Assembly (NCBI RefSeq): GCF_002214365.1
Contig: NZ_CP014854.1
Span: 1,364,001 to 1,428,000, forward strand
From: Thermococcus celer Vu 13 = JCM 8558
Lineage (GTDB): Archaea; Methanobacteriota_B; Thermococci; Thermococcales; Thermococcaceae
Reading direction: 5' to 3'
Length of the DNA stretch: 64,000 nt
Both the position numbers and the translations under genes were made by a program. Positions 8,444-19,760 of this stretch are shown here, piece after piece. How positions within the stretch are numbered: the stretch's first letter is position 1; every line of letters starts with the position of its first letter. Below the pieces are notes generated by a model, which saw nothing but the letters and a program-made list of their open reading frames with translations, was not told where the DNA came from and did no database searches.

Positions 8444-9655
8444 ATGAGGCGGTTAATGGCTATGGTAATCGTTATCCTTCTTCTCACCCCGCTCCTCAGC
8501 GAAGCCAGCGCGGCGGACAAGCCCCAGTCCCTTTTCATGATCGACATGACCATCAGGGTGAGCCCGGTTAACGTCGAGAACGCGTCCACGTGGATGGGGC
8601 TATTCCAGATACACGCCGTTCTAAAGGACCCCGGCCAGCGGGCCTACTTCCAGTACCTGGCAGCCAACAACAGCACGAAGGCCAGGGAGGAGTTCGGGGA
8701 CTTCGTGAAGCAGTTAATCTACGACAACATGAGGGACAACATCAAGAGGAGGTTCAACGCCGCCAACGTGAGCGGCACGATATACCTTCCCCCCGGGGGC
8801 CCCGTAGAGGTCCTCAACAACTGGTCCGCGGTTGTGACCTTCTACCTCACAAACTTCCTCATCAGCGACGGGGACGTTCTCAGGTGTCCGCTGAGCGGCC
8901 CCCTCGATTTCGTCTACAAAGGCCACGTCTTCAGGTACACCTGGGACAGGCTCACGCTGATTCTGCCCCGGGGTTACGGGATAAAGAACCTGGCCCCCGT
9001 CCCGGACGATCTGAGCGATGGAGTCGCCGTGTGGAACGGTGGGTACTTCATCCCGCTGATAGAGCTCTACGCCAACAACTCCACTTCCACCGGAACCCGG
9101 GTGCTCTCCTACGCGGAGTTCCTCAACTCGACGAGGAAGGAGATTTCTCTCGTTTACGACCCAGACGAGGGTTACGTCCAGTTCAACGCAACGTTCACCG
9201 GCGCCAGCGCTACCCCCTCGATAACAAGCCGGCTACTCGCGAGCTTTAGGGCCACGATGAACGTTATCAGCATGGACGCCAGGGAGGGGAACGGTTCCCT
9301 CGTCATCATCGGGGTTGCCAGGCCCGAGGTCGCCTACCAGGAGACGTCCTCCGAAAGGATATGGAAGGCGGTGGTGAGGCTCCCGGGGAGGTTTGACAAC
9401 GTCTCCGTTAGGGGAGGCGAGTACGTCCTCGCGCCCGACAACACCCTGATAATAACCGTCAAGGAGAAGAAATCGAGGCTTAAACTCTACGCCGGTGGAG
9501 TGGCCGCCGTGCTCGTGATAGCGGCCGTTGCTATTCTGTGGAAAAAACGGGCCGGTAAGGGGCCCGAAACCTCCGGCGAGAACCCGTCATCCAAAACCGA
9601 ACCCGAAACGGAAGGAAACGGGGGTTCCGAGGAACCCGACGGGGGAGGTGAATGA
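8444..9655 (+). CDS. Extracytoplasmic protein with signal peptide and C-terminal membrane anchor
   Basis: A 403-residue protein. The N-terminus is a signal peptide (hydrophobic residues about 4-20, then ASAADK). The body is a beta-rich ectodomain with many Asn-Ser/Thr sequons (NNST, NVSG, NGSL), which are likely glycosylation sites. One C-terminal hydrophobic helix (about 343-360) with KKR after it orients the tail inside, ending in a Glu/Gly-rich cytoplasmic tail. No catalytic motif is recognised. GGAGGTGG precedes the ATG. Its stop immediately abuts the next gene's ATG (9656), so the pair are probably cotranscribed despite having no obvious functional link. Confidence 0.65.
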   Translation: MRRLMAMVIVILLLTPLLSEASAADKPQSLFMIDMTIRVSPVNVENASTWMGLFQIHAVLKDPGQRAYFQYLAANNSTKAREEFGDFVKQLIYDNMRDNIKRRFNAANVSGTIYLPPGGPVEVLNNWSAVVTFYLTNFLISDGDVLRCPLSGPLDFVYKGHVFRYTWDRLTLILPRGYGIKNLAPVPDDLSDGVAVWNGGYFIPLIELYANNSTSTGTRVLSYAEFLNSTRKEISLVYDPDEGYVQFNATFTGASATPSITSRLLASFRATMNVISMDAREGNGSLVIIGVARPEVAYQETSSERIWKAVVRLPGRFDNVSVRGGEYVLAPDNTLIITVKEKKSRLKLYAGGVAAVLVIAAVAILWKKRAGKGPETSGENPSSKTEPETEGNGGSEEPDGGGE

Positions 9656-10975
9656 ATGGACTTCTTCTTTTATCCCTCCAGCGTCGCCCTCTTTGGCTCC
9701 TTCAGGGAGGGAGCGATAGCCCGTGAGATCCTCAGGAACATCGTGGAGGGTGGCTTCGAGGGGAAGATAATAGCGGTCAACCCGAGGGGCGGGACCGTCG
9801 AGGTCGCCGGAAAAACCTTCGAAGTCCGCGATAGGCTCGATGAAGCCGTCGACCTCGCGATAATCGCCGTTCCCGCGAGGTTCGTTCCCTCCCTGATAGA
9901 CGAAATCGGTCCGCTGATCAAGGGCGCCGTCGTCATAAGCGCCGGCTTCTCCGAGGTCGGGAACGATGAACTCGAGCGCGAGCTGATTGAGAAGGCTAAG
10001 AAGCACAAAGTTAGGATAATCGGACCGAACTGCGCCGGGATCTTCGGGGTCCACGCGAGGTTCTTCGGCTCCTTCGAGGTCCGCGTTAAGCCTGGCGGGC
10101 TGGCACTGATAAGCCAGAGCGGGGCCTTCGGCGGGGCGGCCCTCGCGATGGGCAACGAGGAGGGGATAGGCTTCTCGGCCTTCGTCTCCTACGGGAACGC
10201 CGCGGACCTGAACGAGAGCGACTTCCTGGAGTACTTCGCGGACGATGAAAACACAAAGGCCATAGCCCTCTACGTCGAGGGGGTTAGGGACGGGAGGCGC
10301 TTTCTGAATGCCCTTCGCTACGCCTCCCGGAAGAAACCGGTCATCGTCCTCAAGGCCGGAAAGAGCGTTAGCGGTGCTAAAGCCGCGGCCTCTCACACGG
10401 GCTCGCTCGCTGGGAGCTACGAGATCTACCGGGCGGCCTTCAGGCAGGCGGGGGCGATAGAGGTCGAGGAGATGGAGGAGCTCTTCGACGCGGCGAAGGC
10501 CTTCGAGATGTACCCCAAGGCGGGAAGGAGGGTCGCGGTCATCACGAACTCCGGCGGGCCCGGTGTCCTCGCGACGGACAGGCTCGAGAAGCTCGGCCTG
10601 GAGATGGCGGGGCTAAGCGAGAAAACCGTAGGGGAGCTCCGCTCTTTCCTCCCACCCCAGTGTTCCGTGAAAAATCCGATAGACCTCATAGCGGATGCCG
10701 ACTACGAGCGCTATAAGAGAACCATCGAGACGGTCTGCAAAGATGAGAACGTCGATTCTCTCCTGGTCATCTGCGTGCCGCCCATATTCGTCCCGAGCCG
10801 GGAGGTGGCGAGGGCCATTCTTGACGCGAACTGCAACAAACCCGTCATCGTCAACTTCATGGCGGGAGAGCTCGTGAGGGACGGCGTTGAGCTCCTTGAG
10901 AAGGAGGGAATCAAGAACTTCCCGACGCCGGAGAGGGCCGCAAGGGCCCTTCACTGGCTGTCCCTGCGCTCGTGA
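9656..10975 (+). CDS. ADP-forming acetate/acyl-CoA ligase, alpha subunit
   Basis: This subunit works in the archaeal energy-yielding reaction acyl-CoA + ADP + Pi to acid + CoA + ATP, which ends peptide and sugar fermentation. It has an N-terminal CoA-binding Rossmann domain, then succinyl-CoA-synthetase-like ligase domains. GPNCAGIFG and ISQSGAFGGA match the family, and the phosphorylated His lies in AASHTGS (about residue 245). Length 439 fits the alpha subunit. The beta subunit with its ATP-grasp domain is not in this window, as is usual in Thermococcales, which carry several unlinked isoforms. Which acids this isoform prefers cannot be told. Confidence 0.85.
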   Translation: MDFFFYPSSVALFGSFREGAIAREILRNIVEGGFEGKIIAVNPRGGTVEVAGKTFEVRDRLDEAVDLAIIAVPARFVPSLIDEIGPLIKGAVVISAGFSEVGNDELERELIEKAKKHKVRIIGPNCAGIFGVHARFFGSFEVRVKPGGLALISQSGAFGGAALAMGNEEGIGFSAFVSYGNAADLNESDFLEYFADDENTKAIALYVEGVRDGRRFLNALRYASRKKPVIVLKAGKSVSGAKAAASHTGSLAGSYEIYRAAFRQAGAIEVEEMEELFDAAKAFEMYPKAGRRVAVITNSGGPGVLATDRLEKLGLEMAGLSEKTVGELRSFLPPQCSVKNPIDLIADADYERYKRTIETVCKDENVDSLLVICVPPIFVPSREVARAILDANCNKPVIVNFMAGELVRDGVELLEKEGIKNFPTPERAARALHWLSLRS

Positions 10976-12781
<1,806 letters not shown>

Positions 12782-12798
<17 letters not shown>

Positions 12799-13618
12799 TC
12801 TTCTGGGTGTACTTCGGATAAACCTCGTCCGTGAAGCGCACGAACCTCGCCTTCCTGGGGGAGAGCTTCACGGTTATCTCCGTCTCCGGCTCGAGATGGA
12901 TGTAGAACTGCCCGTCGATGGCGAGGATTATCTCCCTGTTGGCGGCCATGTTCCTCACGTCCACCGTGCTCCCCGCGGGCACTATCATCGGCCTCGAACT
13001 GAGCGCTATCGGTGCGAGGGGGGCTATGACAACAACGTCCAGCCTCGGATCGACGAAGGGCCCGCCCGCGCTCATCGCGTAGCCCGTCGAACCTGTCGGC
13101 GTTGATATTATCAATCCATCCGCCCGTATCTCGTCGGCCAGGCCCCCGTCTATGTAATACTTAAGGTGGATTATCTTCCCCGGGATTCCCGTTAGAACCG
13201 CCACCTCGTTGAGCGCGTCCGGGACGGTGCTCTCCCCGTTGATGTAAGTCCTGAGCTTTATGCGCTCGTCTATGTGGTACTCCCCCCCCAGGAGTTTGGT
13301 GAGGGCGAAGAACGTCTCGTGGGGCTCCACCTCCGTTAGAAACCCGAGGGTGCCCATGTTTATCCCGAGGATCGGTATCTCCTTCCTCGTCCTGTGCTCT
13401 ATCCTCAGTATCGTACCGTCCCCGCCTATCGCGATTATGAAGTCCACGTCGAAATCCTCGAGCGGACGGACGTCCTCCTCTCTGAACTCGGAGAGGTGCT
13501 CGTAGGTCTCGCTGTCCACAACCACCTCGTATCCGCTGACCCTGAGGAAATCGTAGACGCGGTAGGCCAGCTTCAAAGCCGCTTCCCTATCCCTCCGGGC
13601 AACTATCCCAAACCTCAT
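12782..13618 (-). CDS. nadK: NAD kinase
   Basis: This kinase phosphorylates NAD+ (possibly also NADH) to NADP(H). Hallmarks are GGDGTILR (about residues 69-76), the NE pair in [10 protein letters not shown] and the glycine-rich [11 protein letters not shown]. All 278 residues fit the archaeal family. It is convergent with the DUF835 gene and overlaps it by 17 bases. Its TATA box lies at the end of the upstream flippase-like gene, so it has its own promoter even though it follows that gene on the same strand. Confidence 0.92.
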
Positions 13619-13670
13619 GTCCGTAGCTTCCCCCGTGCGCGGTGTTAACTTAGATGATGCCGGAGGAGGG

Positions 13671-13680
13671 ATTTATACCT
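13671..13680 (-). promoter_or_regulatory. TATA box of nadK overlapping upstream stop codon
   Basis: On the minus strand GGTATAAATC precedes nadK by about 55 bases. The TAA in it is also the stop codon of the upstream membrane protein gene. This predicts a leader of roughly 25-30 bases for nadK. Confidence 0.5.
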
Positions 13681-14707
13681 TTCCCTTTCCGTTCGATTGC
13701 CTCCCGGCCCTAACCCTCACGCCGAAGTGGGCGGTGACGACCGCACCTATTGCTGTGGGGGCCCAGTAGGAGATAAGCCTCTCGAGGAGCGTCGCGGTTA
13801 CGGCCGCGTCCTTGTTTATGCCGAGGAGAACGTAAACGGTGGAGTTTATGGCCTCTATCAACCCGGCCCCGCCGGGTATGAGGGAGAACATCCCGACCAC
13901 TATCCCTATCGTCTGCACCACCATGACGTCAGGGAGGGTTATCGACCGGTTTATGCTGAGGAATATGAAGTAGGAGCGAAGCAGAACGAGGAACCAGAAG
14001 AGGAAGGAGTAGAGGAGGGCGATGAGAAAGGCCGACCTGTGCTTCATGAGGAGCTTGAAGTTCTCCTGGAAGCGGGGCACGTCGACTTCGACGGCCCTGA
14101 TGAACTTTTCCTCGTACTTCAGCGCCTTTCCAGGCATTATCCTCTGGAACCTGCGGTAGAACCAGTACAGGATACCCTTGGTTTTCCTCTCGCTCAGGAG
14201 GATCCCAACGGTGGCCAGCACCACCGCGGCGAAGAACACGTCCAGGAGGAATATCGTCAGGGTTAGGGTGAGTGAGCCGAGCCTGTAAACGTGAACCGTC
14301 GCGAGGAGGAGCATCACCACAACCGGGATGAGGTCCATTATCCTGTCCATGGTTACGGTCGCGAAGACGTGGCCGTAGGGCTGGCCCGTTCTCTTGGATA
14401 TGTAGTACATCCTGACCGGCTCTCCCCCACCCCTCGCTCCGGGCGTGACGTTGTTCACGAAGATCCCAACGAAGAGGCCGCCGACTATCGTCTTCATCGG
14501 GGCGTCGATGCCGAGGCTCTTCAGCAGAACTCGCCAGCGGAGGGCCCAGATGATCACGGCCAGAACGTAGGCCAGAACAGCCAGCAGGAAGTATTCGAGC
14601 CTTGATTTCCTGAGTATCCCAAGCACCTCGCCTACCCCGGCCCACCACAGGAGCAGCAGGATTATGAGCAGGCCGATGCCCAAGATGGAGTACTTCCTCC
14701 AGTCCAT
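13673..14707 (-). CDS. Flippase-like membrane protein (UPF0104 / lysylphosphatidylglycerol-synthase TM family)
   Basis: A 344-residue polytopic membrane protein with about 8 hydrophobic helices. The motif FVNNVTPGARGGGEPVR (about residues 80-96) and a late loop SLIPGGAGLIEA are the signature of the flippase-like membrane domain shared with MprF. Archaeal stand-alone members are thought to move or act on polar lipids or lipid-linked sugars, but no substrate is known. The short basic tail is cytoplasmic. It starts 2 bases after the RNA methyltransferase stop and is part of the same minus-strand run. Confidence 0.8.
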   Translation of the reverse strand: MDWRKYSILGIGLLIILLLLWWAGVGEVLGILRKSRLEYFLLAVLAYVLAVIIWALRWRVLLKSLGIDAPMKTIVGGLFVGIFVNNVTPGARGGGEPVRMYYISKRTGQPYGHVFATVTMDRIMDLIPVVVMLLLATVHVYRLGSLTLTLTIFLLDVFFAAVVLATVGILLSERKTKGILYWFYRRFQRIMPGKALKYEEKFIRAVEVDVPRFQENFKLLMKHRSAFLIALLYSFLFWFLVLLRSYFIFLSINRSITLPDVMVVQTIGIVVGMFSLIPGGAGLIEAINSTVYVLLGINKDAAVTATLLERLISYWAPTAIGAVVTAHFGVRVRAGRQSNGKGKV

Positions 14708-14709
14708 GG

Positions 14710-15861
14710 CTACACCTTCCTGAACCTGGCTATGAAGAACCCCTGCGTTAGGTGCCTGTTGGGATAGAACCTCTGGACCCCTTCGATGCCTATGCCGCTC
14801 GACCCGATGAAGAGGCTCTGCTCCTCGAGCTTTAAACCTTTCCCGAGGATGTACCGCACGTTACCCTCGTTCTCCTCGTAGCTGAGCGTGCAGGTGGAGT
14901 AGACCAGAACCCCTCCCCTCCTCAGGGACTTTATCGCGGCGTTGATGAAGTGCCTCTGGTAGCGCGCCGTCGCCTCCACCTCCCTCGGGGTTCTGCTCTC
15001 CCATAGCTTGGGCCTTATCCCCAGCGCGGTGCACGGTGCGTCAAGGAGTATCTTATCGGCCTCGATTCCCAGTTCCGGAAGCTTTCGCGAGTCCATGCGG
15101 ACGAGCCTAACGTTCTTCACTCCGAGTCTCCTGAGTTCCTCCTCCATCTTCCCCAGCCTGTTCCTTGACTTGTCCATCGCTATTATCTCGCCCCGGTTCT
15201 CCATCAGCTGGGCGATGTGGCTCGTCTTTCCCCCCGGCGCGGCGGCCATGTCGATTATCAACTCCTCCTCGCTCGGCTCGAGGACGCGGGCGACGACCAT
15301 GGAAGGCAGGCTCTGGGCGTAGAAGAGGCCCTTCTTAAAGCTCTCGAGCTCGCTCAGGCTCGGGAGTTTGAACTTGGGCAGGGTAACCTCCACCGCCAGA
15401 CCCCTCGTCGAGACCACCATCTCCTTTGCGCTCATCCTCGCGATCCCGATCCCGACGAGAAGCCCCCGTGGGTCCCTTATCTCCACCTCGTCGCCGGGCT
15501 TTATCCTTTTATCCGCCTGGAGGACGCCGGGAGCGTAGAGCATCGCCCCCTGGTAAACGCTCTCGCTCGCGAACTTGTTGGCCCTCACCACGGGCAGGTG
15601 GGGCTCGTAGTCGTCCGGGAAGTTCGGCCCCTCGCGCTCGAAGTAGATCCCCTCCTTGAGGTGGGGACTTCGCTTTGGCCTGAGGCCCTCCCGCCTGAGG
15701 ATGCCCATGAGCTTCGAACGGCTCGTCTTGAGGGTGTTCACCCTTATGTAGTACTTCTCCACCGGCGTTCTGAGGGACGCCATTATCTCCTCCGCCTCTC
15801 CCCCGAAGAGCCTTTGATAGTACTCCCTCAGCTCCGCCGGGAAGGCTTCCTCGTAGCTCAT
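14710..15861 (-). CDS. PUA-containing RNA m5C methyltransferase (RsmB/NOP/NSUN family)
   Basis: A SAM-dependent RNA cytosine-C5 methyltransferase. The N-terminal part is RRM-like. A PUA domain follows (about residues 105-180, KPGDEVEIRDPRG). The catalytic Rossmann domain has MAAAPGGKTSHIAQL for SAM binding and the two catalytic Cys in DAPCTALG and YSTCTLS. A PUA inserted between these parts is the plan of NSUN6-like archaeal enzymes that methylate tRNA C72, so that is the best guess, though tRNA position cannot be proven here. It lies in a tight minus-strand row (10 bases after the upstream gene). Confidence 0.85.
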   Translation of the reverse strand: MSYEEAFPAELREYYQRLFGGEAEEIMASLRTPVEKYYIRVNTLKTSRSKLMGILRREGLRPKRSPHLKEGIYFEREGPNFPDDYEPHLPVVRANKFASESVYQGAMLYAPGVLQADKRIKPGDEVEIRDPRGLLVGIGIARMSAKEMVVSTRGLAVEVTLPKFKLPSLSELESFKKGLFYAQSLPSMVVARVLEPSEEELIIDMAAAPGGKTSHIAQLMENRGEIIAMDKSRNRLGKMEEELRRLGVKNVRLVRMDSRKLPELGIEADKILLDAPCTALGIRPKLWESRTPREVEATARYQRHFINAAIKSLRRGGVLVYSTCTLSYEENEGNVRYILGKGLKLEEQSLFIGSSGIGIEGVQRFYPNRHLTQGFFIARFRKV

Positions 15862-15870
15862 AGCCCCACC

Positions 15871-16389
15871 TCAGAGGTCGAAGATACCGAAGCGCTCCCC
15901 GAGGTCTATCACCCTGAGGATCCCCCGCTTCAACGCCTCCGCGCTTCCGAAGTTGGCCTCGAACTGGAAGAGGTTTTCGTCGCTCTTCTCAATCCTCTCG
16001 AGAACCTCCGTGGGGGAAACCCGTCCGTCGCGCCTCCAGTTGTAGACGTCGCTCAGGAAATCGCTCGCCCCGTATATAAAGCTCCTCGGGAATATCTCGA
16101 GGAACAGGCCGACGAAGTTCTCGTTTACCCTCTCCCTCGGAACGGCCACGACGAGGTAGTAGCTTTCCGGCGTCGCGCCGGCCTCCATCTGGGGCTTTAT
16201 CTCGAAGGCCGGGTGGGGGTACCTCATCGCTTTCCACTCGCCGTCGAGGAAGATGTAAGCTCCGAAGACCTCCTCGACGTCCTCAACCTGAAACCCCCTC
16301 TTCCCAAGTTCCTCCCTGAGCTCCTCGTTGAGGGTGAAGATGCTCTCCCACATCCCGTTGAGAAACTCGTGGATCTCCCTGACGTTCAT
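15871..16389 (-). CDS. Conserved hypothetical protein, possibly DUF3201
   Basis: A 172-residue soluble protein with an acidic helical N-terminus and an alpha/beta body. MNVREIHEFLNG and the later VVAVPRERVNENF recall a Thermococcales protein set that I associate, with limited certainty, with DUF3201. No catalytic motif is seen. The frame opens at a GTG (16398), but GGTGAG overlaps that codon and serves the ATG at 16389. It lies 10 bases upstream of the RNA methyltransferase gene in the same operon, so a link to RNA modification is possible. Confidence 0.6.
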   Translation of the reverse strand: MNVREIHEFLNGMWESIFTLNEELREELGKRGFQVEDVEEVFGAYIFLDGEWKAMRYPHPAFEIKPQMEAGATPESYYLVVAVPRERVNENFVGLFLEIFPRSFIYGASDFLSDVYNWRRDGRVSPTEVLERIEKSDENLFQFEANFGSAEALKRGILRVIDLGERFGIFDL

Positions 16390-16431
16390 TTCTCTCACCG
16401 AAAACAGAAGAGAGAGGGGACTTAAAAACCT

Positions 16432-17340
16432 TCATCCGAGGGAGAGGTTCTCGAGCATGCCGTTTATGGTGCCTATGATGTCCGTCTCCAGCGTCTCCTC
16501 GCGGCTTATCAGCTTTATGTGGTAGTCCCTCCCGAGTGCGGTTATGTCCAGGTACAGGTTGACCTTTAACCTGCTGATCTCCCCGTTCTTCACGTGGGCC
16601 TCCCAGACGCCTGGGAGGGCGTTTTCGTCGATGAGAGTCTCGACGTTCACGGTTGCGTAACCTCTGGCCGGGATAACCACCGTTTTGAGGCTCTTTCCCT
16701 GGCCTATCCTGACTCCGTTGGCGTAGGCATCGAAGCTCACCTTTCCCACCGGGACCGGGAAGCCGTTGGGGTTGTAGAGCTTCATGTGGGCTATGAGAAC
16801 TGCCTCACCGTTTCTCTCCCCGACCCACTCAAATTTCGTCCCCACCAGAGCGGGGGTTTTAACGAGCCCGCCGGCGAGCTCTTTGCTCTCCGTGGTGAAG
16901 TTCAGGTGGGAAAGGATGTCCTCGCTCACCTCCTCCTTCTGGTCGAGGTTAACGGGTATCACCCAGAGGAACTTTCCCCCGAGGTGAATCCCGAGTTCCC
17001 CTCTCTGGCCGTTGTTCATGTAGGCCACGAGGGCGCGGATGAGTTTCCGGTTGTCTATCGCTATCGCCATGCTTATATCCGGTCTCGTCGCACTGTAGTC
17101 GAACCTCGCGACCCTGGCCACGGGGATTCCCGCGAGGCTCAGACTGAGGTTGTCCACCTCCACCGGAACCAGCAGGGGTTTGTCCAGCTTTGCGTTAACC
17201 CATAACTCGGTGGTGTTCTCGTCAACGTAGCCCCAGCTGGCGTGAACCGTTGGGCTGGCCGTTACGACGGCGTAAATCACGTAGCCCAGCCATACCATGA
17301 CCACCAGCACCAGGCCGAGTACCGGGAGCTTCCAGTTCAT
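16432..17340 (-). CDS. Membrane-anchored LEA14/WHy-type protein
   Basis: A 302-residue protein with one N-terminal membrane anchor (about residues 6-28) and an extracytoplasmic part with two LEA14/WHy-like beta-sandwich units (about 45-150 and 155-290). The stretch MKLYNPNGFPVPVGKVSFDAYANGVRIG, given here only as the NPN and VGK positions (about 191 and 200), is the WHy signature. Such domains occur in water-stress and membrane-associated proteins. The molecular role is unknown. GGTG lies 7 bases before the ATG. Confidence 0.7.
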   Translation of the reverse strand: MNWKLPVLGLVLVVMVWLGYVIYAVVTASPTVHASWGYVDENTTELWVNAKLDKPLLVPVEVDNLSLSLAGIPVARVARFDYSATRPDISMAIAIDNRKLIRALVAYMNNGQRGELGIHLGGKFLWVIPVNLDQKEEVSEDILSHLNFTTESKELAGGLVKTPALVGTKFEWVGERNGEAVLIAHMKLYNPNGFPVPVGKVSFDAYANGVRIGQGKSLKTVVIPARGYATVNVETLIDENALPGVWEAHVKNGEISRLKVNLYLDITALGRDYHIKLISREETLETDIIGTINGMLENLSLG

Positions 17341-17390
17341 CCCTTTTCACCCGTTATCCTATTCTCCCCGGAGGTTTAAACGTTTCCGGC

Positions 17391-19760
17391 TTACCCGACC
17401 CTCTTCCTGTACGTGTAGAGCACCGCCACGATAACCAGCACACCGATCACAACTGCCAGGTTCCTCAGGTTGGTCTGGCTTTTCGTGTTTTCCTTCACTC
17501 CGATGGTTATCGTCCTCTCGAAGACGTAGACGTTGTCGTCCCCCTGGTTGGGGTCTCCGACGGCCCTTATGCGCAGCTGGAAGTTGTAGTCCTTGGGAAT
17601 CGCGTCCTTCTCGATGCTGAGGACTATCACACCTTCGCCGGTCTGGCCCGGCTCCAGGTCGCCCACGTAGTCCGTTCTCTTGTCCAGGCTGAAGGGCTGA
17701 TCCGCCTTTACGACGCCTTCGATGAGCACGCTCGTGGCCTTCTCGCCTCCGGTGTTCTTCAGCTCGACGTAGACGTTGACGCTCTCCCCCTGAATGGGCT
17801 CGGGATTGAGGTGAACCCCCACGACCTCTATATCGGGCTTCGCACCGATCATGACCGGAACCATGAGGGTGGTGTTCTTCTCCACCCCGAGGTCGTTGGT
17901 GTACGTCACGAGCAGGGGTATCTCGTAGGTTCCGGAGCTGGCGTTGTCGGCGACGTTTATCCTGAAGGATCCCCTCGCCGAGTCGCCCTTCCCCAGACTC
18001 CCCAGGCCGATAACCTGCTCGCTGCTCTGGCTGAAGGAGAAGGGCCATTCCGGCATGGGCCTGGCCACAACCGTTCCGGCAGTCCCCGTGCCGACGTTTT
18101 CCACCTGGAAGTCCACCTCCACGTTGTCGGTTCCGGGGAGTATCCTGTTCGGGGAGGTGGAGACCCTCGAGAGTATCAGCTTCGCCCTTCCCGTAACGTC
18201 TATCCCGACGAGCCTCTCGTCCGTTATCTCCTCCCCGTTCGGCTCGGTGAGGTAGTCCAGCCCTATCCTGAGGGGATAGACCCCGTTCTCAAGCCTGTCG
18301 TTGGCCTTGACCCTGAACTCGAGTGTGGTCTTCTCCCCCGGTCCGAGCTCCGCCACGTACTTCACGTTGTCCTCCCCAACCGGCAGGAACGCCTCCACGT
18401 TCTGCTTGGCGAGCTCGACCATGATCCTGTTGAGGGCGTCCTGAAGGCTCTGGCTCAGTTGCTCGCTCCCCTGGACCGGGAGCCCGGAGAGGGCGGCGAG
18501 ATCGACGTTCTTTACCTCCCCCTGCACGGGCACCTTGTAGGATTCTATCTTCAGGCCGATGGCCCTTGCCGGCTCCTCCCCGGTGTTTTCGATGGTGAAG
18601 CGGACCGTGAACGTGTCCCCGGGGCTTATCTCCCGCGGTGAGGTGTCAACCCCGGTTATCTCCACGAAGGCCGCTCTGGGCTTCTTGACGGTTAGCGCCA
18701 CGAAGTTGTAGCCCTGCATCATGCGCATGGTTGAGCCGAGACCCGTGAAGTAGGCGACGCCAACGTAGAGGGGATACGTTCCAACGTCCGCGTCCGGGTT
18801 TATCTTTATCCTGAAGGTCAGGGTCGCGTTCTCCTTGCCCTCGAGGTACTCGATGTACTGAACGGCGCTCCCCTCGGGGTAAAAGACGCTCTTCGACATC
18901 CCGCTCTGGCTCAGGGCCATCGAGACCGCGCTCGCTATCGAGGAGCTGTCGTTGAAGCCCATCGGCGTCGGGGTGACGAAGACGTTAAGGTAGCGCACCT
19001 TTTGAGCACCCTCGTTCCTGAGGTGGACCTTAACGGTGACGGTATCCCCGGGATGGACCGTATCCGGTACCTCAACGCTTGAAACTACCATCCCGGGTGC
19101 GGTCGCCGCCCTCCACTCTGGTGGTCCACTTATGCTTATCCTGACGCCATTGGGGTAAACCTCGTTGGCGGTAACGTAAACCGTCTGGTTGTCGACGTTG
19201 AGCTCCACGGTCTCTCCTTCCCGGACGGGGGTTACGTCGGGGTAGGTTACCTTCATCAGAACGTCTTCCTTGTTTATACCGAGTTCCGGGTGCTCCTCGA
19301 TGGTTTTTACAACGGCCTCCGCTATCTCCCCGGGGGACGCGGAGTTCAGCCACTGATAGAAACCCGCGGCGTTTGCCAGGAGGCAGGCGTTGAAAGCGGC
19401 GCTGTTGTTCACGTACTGCTCGCACTGGGCCACGTCGTAGCCCTGCGTCTCCGCCATCGCCATCAGGAAATCCGGGTTGAGGAGAAGGCGGTTTATCTTG
19501 TTCGGATCAGGCACCAGTATCGTCCTGTACTCCGCGTTGAGTATCCTGCCGTCCTTCACCACGAAGAGGAAGGCGTAGTAGTCGCCGCTCCCGTAGTCCT
19601 TCTGGGTGTCCACGAGGGTGACCAGGAGCGGGCCAACCAGGATGGCCTCGCCCCTGTCGAGGTACCCCTCGAAGAGCGGACTCCCCGTTGAGGCGCTCAC
19701 GCCACTTGAGAACAGAGCGGTTATAAGGATAAGAACAACGGTCAATCCTATCCTCCTCAT
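17391..19760 (-). CDS. Large cell-surface protein with CARDB/NEW3-like Ig repeats
   Basis: A 789-residue extracytoplasmic protein of the archaeal COG1361 S-layer-domain type. A signal peptide is present (residues 1-23, ending SGVSAS). A unique N-terminal region follows to about 200. Then come at least four Ig-like CARDB/NEW3 domains, each with PGDTVTV- or PGDTFTV-type strands and LRNEG, IENTG, VENVG or LKNTG turns. A single C-terminal membrane helix with RKRVG ends it. Many Asn-Ser/Thr sites are present. Its ATG overlaps the stop of the RND transporter gene by 4 bases (ATGA), so the two work together, probably as an exporter and its surface partner. Confidence 0.8.
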   Translation of the reverse strand: MRRIGLTVVLILITALFSSGVSASTGSPLFEGYLDRGEAILVGPLLVTLVDTQKDYGSGDYYAFLFVVKDGRILNAEYRTILVPDPNKINRLLLNPDFLMAMAETQGYDVAQCEQYVNNSAAFNACLLANAAGFYQWLNSASPGEIAEAVVKTIEEHPELGINKEDVLMKVTYPDVTPVREGETVELNVDNQTVYVTANEVYPNGVRISISGPPEWRAATAPGMVVSSVEVPDTVHPGDTVTVKVHLRNEGAQKVRYLNVFVTPTPMGFNDSSSIASAVSMALSQSGMSKSVFYPEGSAVQYIEYLEGKENATLTFRIKINPDADVGTYPLYVGVAYFTGLGSTMRMMQGYNFVALTVKKPRAAFVEITGVDTSPREISPGDTFTVRFTIENTGEEPARAIGLKIESYKVPVQGEVKNVDLAALSGLPVQGSEQLSQSLQDALNRIMVELAKQNVEAFLPVGEDNVKYVAELGPGEKTTLEFRVKANDRLENGVYPLRIGLDYLTEPNGEEITDERLVGIDVTGRAKLILSRVSTSPNRILPGTDNVEVDFQVENVGTGTAGTVVARPMPEWPFSFSQSSEQVIGLGSLGKGDSARGSFRINVADNASSGTYEIPLLVTYTNDLGVEKNTTLMVPVMIGAKPDIEVVGVHLNPEPIQGESVNVYVELKNTGGEKATSVLIEGVVKADQPFSLDKRTDYVGDLEPGQTGEGVIVLSIEKDAIPKDYNFQLRIRAVGDPNQGDDNVYVFERTITIGVKENTKSQTNLRNLAVVIGVLVIVAVLYTYRKRVG

